From Candidatus Pacearchaeota archaeon (GTDB lineage Archaea > Nanoarchaeota > Nanoarchaeia > Pacearchaeales > GW2011-AR1), in contig NZER01000047.1 of NCBI GenBank assembly GCA_002690445.1, positions 1-11,089 of the forward strand: a stretch of 11,089 bases of DNA. The letters are read 5' to 3'. A program made the translations under genes and the position numbers. Positions 7,488 to 11,089 of this stretch are shown here, one piece after another (the first letter of the stretch is position 1; each line of letters begins with the position of its first letter). The notes beneath the pieces are model-generated. The model was given only the letters and a program-made list of their open reading frames with translations. It had not been told where the DNA came from and ran no database searches.

Positions 7488-9245
7488 CTATGGATATACT
7501 GGTACTGAATCGTTTACTGTAATTTTTACTGCCCTTGCCAGAATGTCCAAATCTACTTGGAACGGGTTATCCGCAGTAATGGAGTGGGGAGCAGTTCGTA
7601 TGAAAGCTCCTTGACTATTCAAAGCTGCGGTTGCAGTCGTTGGCGTTCCAGCAGTTGTGCTGCCTGGGATATCAATGATTATGTTATCATCAGCCCCACG
7701 GTCAAACCGCAAAGACATGGTAAAACCAGCCATTCCTTGTGCAGCAGAAGTTCCACCGAAATCGCCTTCAAGCAATAGCTGTTTAAACAATTCGGTAGCA
7801 GCAGCTTGAGAAGAACTATTAGCTGCTGCGGTATCAGGCAAGGTTACCGAACAACTCACGGTATACTCTCTAGCTCCTTCAAAAATCTCTGATGGGCCTC
7901 GATGCCTGCCACCACCACTTCTGCCTATATAATACCGTGGCTCTTCGCCATTAGATATGCTCAGAGAGAAGCTACGTACCCTAGCAAATTCTTGCCCGAA
8001 GAACTTTAGTTGTCCTTGGGAGAAATAATAAGGTTCCGTTGTGGGGAATCCTGTGCCATCATTCAATCCTGGCTGACCCACATCATCTACATCTATAGCT
8101 TGCATCAATGCAAATCTAGGCATACTAGCAGTTACACTAGCACCAGAATAAAGCTGAGAACCAGTTTGGTTATTCTGGTTGTGAACCATATCAATGAAGT
8201 TTACACTATCCCAGTTCATGGTGACTAATCCACCTTCTTCAGCGGAAAGGCCAGCAGAACCAATCATACCGCCCACATAACGCCTATCAAAGTCATTAGC
8301 AGCGGTTTCACCACTATCCCTCATATGTACATGCCAAGATACTGTATCTAATTCCGTAGCTTCTGTAATAACATGTGTGTATTTAGAACCAGCAGCTACT
8401 TCTCTAACGCCAGCCCCACTAGGGTGGGTGAACTGAAGTGGTGAATTTAATTTCATAACGTTGGTTGTAGGAACTGCTTCAACCTTCCGAACTTCTGCTT
8501 TGGTAACTGCTAAACCAGCAGTATCATATAATACTATGAAATCACCAGCAGCCAATCCATGAGTAGCAGAAACAGTTATGTACATAGAACCCTTTTTTGC
8601 TTCTGCCCCTAAAGTAATCGTAGCACTACCAGAAACATCGGAAGCGGTAGAAGCTACTTGACCAATAGGGAATCGGAGAGGCCAACCATTGAGCAACACA
8701 ATTCCCGTGACACCACCACTCATAGTCTGTTGACCTTTATAAGCTATAGCAAAGTTACGCTTAGATTGCGTTCCCAGGAATCTGCGAGGTTCTATAGTCA
8801 TTTCAGGGTCAGGGGTATCAACAGTTTCATATACCCCAGGTATCCAAGTAATCAGTTTATTAGCATCATTGCGACCAGCAGTCCCGCCAACCGCAGTAAT
8901 TTCTTTGCATTCTTGTCCACTAGCATGGTAAAAAGCAGTAGGTCTATCTAGAACAAGGGTTCTAGTATTCCCTGCTGCTGGAACTTCAATGAACTCTACA
9001 CGCCTCACTTCGTGTTCATTGACAGTTTGTGATTCAGTACCAGCTACAGTACCTATACGAATCATATCGCCTACTACTAGAGCAGAGCCATCAGCTACAG
9101 TAATTGAACGGCTACCAGCCTCAAAAGCAGCATTAATAGTAGTAGATACCGAACCAGCAGTACCCTCCATCATTTCAGGGTCACCACCAATCGAAGCCTC
9201 TACTCCAAACGTTAATTGCGCTTGGTCAGAACGAAATACAGCCAT
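7488..9245 (-). CDS. Major tail tube protein with two inserted beta modules
   Basis: A 585-residue protein at the major tail protein position (after the terminator, before the chaperones). It forms the hexameric-ring tube and should be the most abundant tail protein. It opens with FRSDQAQLTFGVEASIGG. Core tube-like segments are about 125-200 (WIPGVYETVDTPDPEMTIEP), 290-360 and 410-585 (RVRSFSLSISNGEEPRYYIG, YTVSCSVTLPDT and a C-terminal strand region). Two related modules interrupt it, at about 41-120 and 217-286, probably displayed on the tube surface. Typical siphovirus tube proteins are far shorter, so the size is unusual. The ATG at 9245 has GGAAGGAG with a 7-base spacer, preceded by a TATAAT box, fitting high expression. 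No protease motif is present. Confident by position; the domain boundaries are approximate. Confidence 0.82.
   Translation of the reverse strand: MAVFRSDQAQLTFGVEASIGGDPEMMEGTAGSVSTTINAAFEAGSRSITVADGSALVVGDMIRIGTVAGTESQTVNEHEVRRVEFIEVPAAGNTRTLVLDRPTAFYHASGQECKEITAVGGTAGRNDANKLITWIPGVYETVDTPDPEMTIEPRRFLGTQSKRNFAIAYKGQQTMSGGVTGIVLLNGWPLRFPIGQVASTASDVSGSATITLGAEAKKGSMYITVSATHGLAAGDFIVLYDTAGLAVTKAEVRKVEAVPTTNVMKLNSPLQFTHPSGAGVREVAAGSKYTHVITEATELDTVSWHVHMRDSGETAANDFDRRYVGGMIGSAGLSAEEGGLVTMNWDSVNFIDMVHNQNNQTGSQLYSGASVTASMPRFALMQAIDVDDVGQPGLNDGTGFPTTEPYYFSQGQLKFFGQEFARVRSFSLSISNGEEPRYYIGRSGGGRHRGPSEIFEGAREYTVSCSVTLPDTAAANSSSQAAATELFKQLLLEGDFGGTSAAQGMAGFTMSLRFDRGADDNIIIDIPGSTTAGTPTTATAALNSQGAFIRTAPHSITADNPFQVDLDILARAVKITVNDSVPVYP
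8388..8600 (-). repeat. Second beta module (B) of the tube protein
   Basis: Residues about 216-286 of the tube protein read GSMYITVSATHGLAAGDFIV, then EVRKVEAV, NSPLQFTHPSG and VREVA. It aligns with module A by GS-x-x-ITV, a Gly-Asp-[MF]-Ile turn, EVR[RK]VE, a Pro and His-x-Ser-Gly near the end, and a closing EI/EV strand. The paralogy is seen at protein level only. Confidence 0.65.
8892..9125 (-). repeat. First beta module (A) of the tube protein
   Basis: Residues about 41-118 of the tube protein read GSRSITVADGSALVVGDMIR, then EVRRVEFIEV, VLDRPTAFYHASG and KEITA. It is about ten residues longer than module B, through extra residues before EVR and in the following turn. The shared spacing of ITV, GD, EVR, HxSG and the final EI/EV suggests an ancestral duplication within the gene. 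Confidence 0.65.
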
Positions 9246-9252
9246 GAAAATT

Positions 9253-9260
9253 CTCCTTCC
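9253..9260 (-). promoter_or_regulatory. Strong Shine-Dalgarno of the major tail protein gene
   Basis: GGAAGGAG lies 7 bases before the ATG at 9245-9243. It is the longest purine-rich ribosome site in the window, stands free of any upstream coding sequence, and fixes the start of the tube gene. Confidence 0.8.
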
Positions 9261-9275
9261 CCAAAGGTTATATTT

Positions 9276-9303
9276 ATTATACTACACTTTACTAAGTTTC
9301 TAA
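9276..9303 (-). promoter_or_regulatory. Possible internal promoter ahead of the major tail protein gene
   Basis: The 46-base gap between the terminator stop and the tube start is the largest in the window. Its minus strand holds a perfect -10 hexamer TATAAT at 9281-9276. The best -35 match, TTAGAA at 9303-9298 with a 16-base spacer, is poor (3 of 6) and overlaps the end of the terminator gene. No hairpin terminator precedes it. The placement makes sense for boosting tube protein, but in AT-rich DNA a lone TATAAT may be chance. Confidence 0.35.
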
Positions 9304-9726
9304 CAGTACCGCATTATTCACTAATTCAATCTCTATAGTACCCATCCATACATTAGCATGTTCTTGAGTCTCTTCTTCAAATCCCATAAATTGCTGTCGC
9401 TGAAAGTTAGTTAGGGAATGCATACGGGAGTGGCATAATCTGCGTATTTCAGCCATTAAATCGTATAATCTCTGTCGTCCAGACCTTGTATATACCTCTA
9501 ATTCGATACCATAAGTACGATTACCGTACTTCCAATTACCGATAGGTTCCTCATCAAATGCAGGAGAACCCGCTCTACCGATTACATGGTCACCCCTATT
9601 CAAGTCAAATCGAATAGGTTCATTATTCCCTGTAACTTCAATAAAGAACGGTTCAACTACATTTGACGCATTCCACTGACTATCTAAATCAGCTAGAACA
9701 ACATTTACAGGTAACGGTTCAGGCAT
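9292..9726 (-). CDS. Probable tail terminator / tail completion protein
   Basis: A 144-residue protein just ahead of the tube gene, the usual place of the terminator that caps the finished tube and docks to the neck. Sequence features: an N-terminal helix with strands PFFIEVTGNNEPIRFDLNRG (about 26-45), a loop with EPIGNWKYGNRTYGIELEVY (about 60-79), a helix RQRLYDLMAEIRRLCHSRMH (about 84-103), then NFQRQQFMGFEEETQE and a final strand GTIEIELVNNAVLLET. Alternating strands around a long helix match the compact alpha/beta fold of lambda gpU and related terminators, though that comparison is by pattern only. The ATG at 9726-9724 follows the protease stop directly (TAAATG). No strong Shine-Dalgarno is present, only AGAAG about 12 bases upstream, so coupling to the protease gene is likely. 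A neck completion protein is the alternative. Confidence 0.65.
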   Translation of the reverse strand: MPEPLPVNVVLADLDSQWNASNVVEPFFIEVTGNNEPIRFDLNRGDHVIGRAGSPAFDEEPIGNWKYGNRTYGIELEVYTRSGRQRLYDLMAEIRRLCHSRMHSLTNFQRQQFMGFEEETQEHANVWMGTIEIELVNNAVLLET

Positions 9727-10578
9727 TTATATCACAAAATCTTCTGGTGGTGAAACTGGGGTAGGTTTGGAATCTTCCCCGTCCACTAGTACAGAACGCA
9801 AGGTTTCTTTTCTACGATTGTCCCTACGTTTCATAGCATCATAGTAATTATCATTGTGGTCATACAGGAATTGAAGTTCCTGATGGTCAAAGAACTCATA
9901 CAACCTATCTGGGTGGGTACTAAATCCCATCCAAGATTGTACGTCCATACCAAACCCCAACTGAGTTACAGTAATACGAGAAGTTAATCCAAGTAAATGT
10001 CCTGTAACACCGTGGAATAAACCACCACCAGAGTTACCAAAAATGCTAGGAGCGTTCTGCATTATGTAAGCTTTCTGGTCAATCATTTCTCTCAAAGAGG
10101 TCAATGTACCAGAATTAGGAAATGGGTCATGCAACAATGAACAACCGCTAACCCATACAGGGTCTGCAATATGAACATCTTTAATATCTTCTTTAGGGAT
10201 AACAGTAGAAACGTAATTCATTTTTCTAGTGTTATTTAATTTAACCGCAGCTAAGTCATGGGATTTATCATAAGCAATAATTTCTGAAGAAGTTGAATTA
10301 GCAGAAACAATTTTACTTCCATCATAATCGAAAATCTCTACCGTAACTTCCTGCATTATATCTCGTTTCATATCACGCTTCAATACGGCATCCCATTCTT
10401 CTTTAACCGTTATATTTTTATCAATAACATGTTGGCAAGTTAAAGCTATGTTTATAAACTCGTCTGGTTTCTGTGGGTCAGGTTCACTATAAATCAAAAC
10501 ACCACTTCCACCAGAGTCAGAAGCCCTCACTCTAGTTACAGGATATAGAATTTTCTCATGTATATCTTTACGTTCCAT
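9727..10578 (-). CDS. Trypsin/HtrA-fold serine protease in the structural operon
   Basis: A 283-residue protein with a chymotrypsin-type catalytic triad in the expected order and spacing: His50 in LTCQHVID, Asp108 in SHDLAAVKL and Ser183 in GNSGGGLF. The early motif GSGVLIY matches the first strand of HtrA-like proteases (GSGVII). There is no signal peptide, no membrane segment and no PDZ domain. The last 50 residues form a charged tail (YYDAMKRRDNRRKETLRSVL, then a Pro-rich acidic end). It is presumably active in the host cytoplasm or packaged in the virion; its substrate is unknown. The start is ATG at 10578, chosen because GAGGTG lies 7 bases upstream and overlaps the preceding gene's end; an upstream TTG at 10593 lacks such a site. 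Its TAA abuts the next gene's ATG, tying it to the structural operon. The fold and triad are firm; the role is open. Confidence 0.88.
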   Translation of the reverse strand: MERKDIHEKILYPVTRVRASDSGGSGVLIYSEPDPQKPDEFINIALTCQHVIDKNITVKEEWDAVLKRDMKRDIMQEVTVEIFDYDGSKIVSANSTSSEIIAYDKSHDLAAVKLNNTRKMNYVSTVIPKEDIKDVHIADPVWVSGCSLLHDPFPNSGTLTSLREMIDQKAYIMQNAPSIFGNSGGGLFHGVTGHLLGLTSRITVTQLGFGMDVQSWMGFSTHPDRLYEFFDHQELQFLYDHNDNYYDAMKRRDNRRKETLRSVLVDGEDSKPTPVSPPEDFVI

Positions 10579-10579
10579 A

Positions 10580-11089
10580 TTAAAACACCTCAAATGCTCT
10601 TAAACTATCTAATCTATCTTCGACTTCCTGACTCCAACCATCTACTCTCTGCTGCATTTGGATTCTATCCATACCGCTTACAACTAGATTTCCAAAGTCT
10701 GCATCACGCATCACATCAATGGCAGCTAATTTTTTAGTGCAATCCTGAACTATACCACCTTGCCTTATATCCGTTTGTATATCTCGTCCAGCTAAATATG
10801 TGACCTTGACAGGCATAGTGAATTCACCACCACCCCATCGCCATACAGGAGCATTATAAGATGTAAATCTCGCTGGCAATAAGAAATAACGGGAGAACTG
10901 AATCATACCTGTATCTGGTACTAGGAAGTAATCTTTAGTTCTTCCTTGTCTTTTATTATCCCAGCCTGCCCCATTCCATATCTCTAACTTGAGTATTTTA
11001 TAGGGGTCTGGTTTATCTAATTTAAAACCATTCAAATTAAATGATTGGTATTCATTAACTACGTAATTTGGTCGCCAACTCTTTCTAGT
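10580..11089 (-). CDS. C-terminal part of a probable neck / head-tail connector protein
   Basis: The reading frame is open to the right edge of the window, so 169 codons are visible and the true start lies beyond 11089. A TTG at 11035 could be read as a start but has no ribosome site, and coding-like sequence (TRKSWRPNYVVNEYQSFN) continues upstream of it. Features: LKLEIWNGAGWDNKRQGRTK, an aromatic strand region SRYFLLPARFTSYNAPVWRW, MPVKVTYLAGRD (the beta strand typical of connector adaptors before their helices), then a helix around DCTKKLAAIDVMRDADFGNL and a C-terminal helix WSQEVEDRLDSLRAFEVF. The VTYLAGRD-then-helix layout, plus the place upstream of the tail terminator, suggests a head completion or neck adaptor. 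Family assignment is tentative. The stop TAA (10582-10580) lies within the protease gene's leader. Confidence 0.6.
   Translation of the reverse strand, partial: TRKSWRPNYVVNEYQSFNLNGFKLDKPDPYKILKLEIWNGAGWDNKRQGRTKDYFLVPDTGMIQFSRYFLLPARFTSYNAPVWRWGGGEFTMPVKVTYLAGRDIQTDIRQGGIVQDCTKKLAAIDVMRDADFGNLVVSGMDRIQMQQRVDGWSQEVEDRLDSLRAFEVF
10586..10591 (-). promoter_or_regulatory. Shine-Dalgarno that fixes the protease start
   Basis: GAGGTG lies 7 bases before the ATG at 10578-10576, inside the last codons of the neck gene. It favours the 283-residue protein over the version five residues longer that would start at TTG 10593, because in that case these bases would be coding. Confidence 0.7.

Noticed and set aside
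7053..9303. Several plus-strand open frames of about 70-106 codons opposite the tube and chaperone genes (for example 7053-7373, 8658-8951, 8989-9303)
   Set aside because: They lie antisense to well-supported genes, have no consistent ribosome sites, and their translations show composition typical of reverse-strand shadows.
9727..10578. Host-derived periplasmic DegP/HtrA protease
   Set aside because: The triad is HtrA-like, but there is no signal peptide and no PDZ domain, and the gene is translationally tied to phage structural genes.
108..10582. Stop-codon reassignment, because all nine visible stops are TAA or TAG and none is TGA
   Set aside because: No gene contains an in-frame TGA and all frames read through normally in the standard code; nine stops in AT-rich DNA are too few to mean anything.
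11033..11035. TTG at 11035 as the real start of the right-most gene
   Set aside because: No ribosome site precedes it and the frame stays open with plausible coding sequence to the window edge, so the gene is more likely cut by the window.

Overview
The window is a compact, unidirectional structural gene cluster of a tailed virus. It most likely encodes the neck-to-tail-tip part of a virus with a long non-contractile (siphovirus-type) tail. All genes lie on the minus strand, so transcription runs from position 11089 towards 1. Genes abut or are separated by a few bases, and most starts have a strong Shine-Dalgarno sequence that overlaps the previous stop codon. The DNA looks moderately AT-rich. 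No integrase, lysis, replication, tRNA, CRISPR or insertion-sequence feature is visible. The host cannot be named from this window. Regular AGGAGG-like ribosome sites argue against hosts that rarely use them, such as Bacteroidota. The protein style is that of environmental, perhaps aquatic, phages, but that is an impression only.

Layout in transcription order. (1) 11089-10580: C-terminal 169 codons of a probable neck/head-tail connector protein, with its 5' end outside the window. (2) 10578-9727: a trypsin/HtrA-fold serine protease with a recognisable His-Asp-Ser triad, an unusual member of a neck/tail cluster. (3) 9726-9292: probable tail terminator. (4) 9245-7488: very large (585 aa) major tail tube protein containing two related beta-rich modules; a perfect TATAAT box and the strongest ribosome site in the cluster precede it. 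(5) 7479-7105 plus 7111-6863: tail assembly chaperone pair, joined by a -1 programmed frameshift at an A AAA AAA slippery heptamer (lambda G/GT arrangement). (6) 6856-4853: tape measure protein with tryptophan/proline-punctuated repeats. (7) 4840-4301: probable distal-tail/tail-tip protein. (8) 4292-108: 1394-aa tail-tip hub and fibre protein ending in a peptidase S74 intramolecular chaperone domain with an intact Ser/Lys dyad. (9) 103-1: first 34 codons of another gene that leaves the window.

How they work together. The order neck, terminator, tube, chaperones, tape measure, distal tail, hub/fibre is the classical siphovirus assembly order. The chaperone pair coats the tape measure, tube subunits polymerise around it to a length set by the tape measure, the terminator caps the tube for joining to the neck, and the distal-tail and hub-fibre proteins form the adsorption tip. 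The fibre part is expected to trimerise with help from the self-cleaving S74 domain. The serine protease is the piece that does not fit the standard set; it and the frameshift site are the best candidates for a closer look. No gene-free stretch longer than about 50 bases exists in the window.
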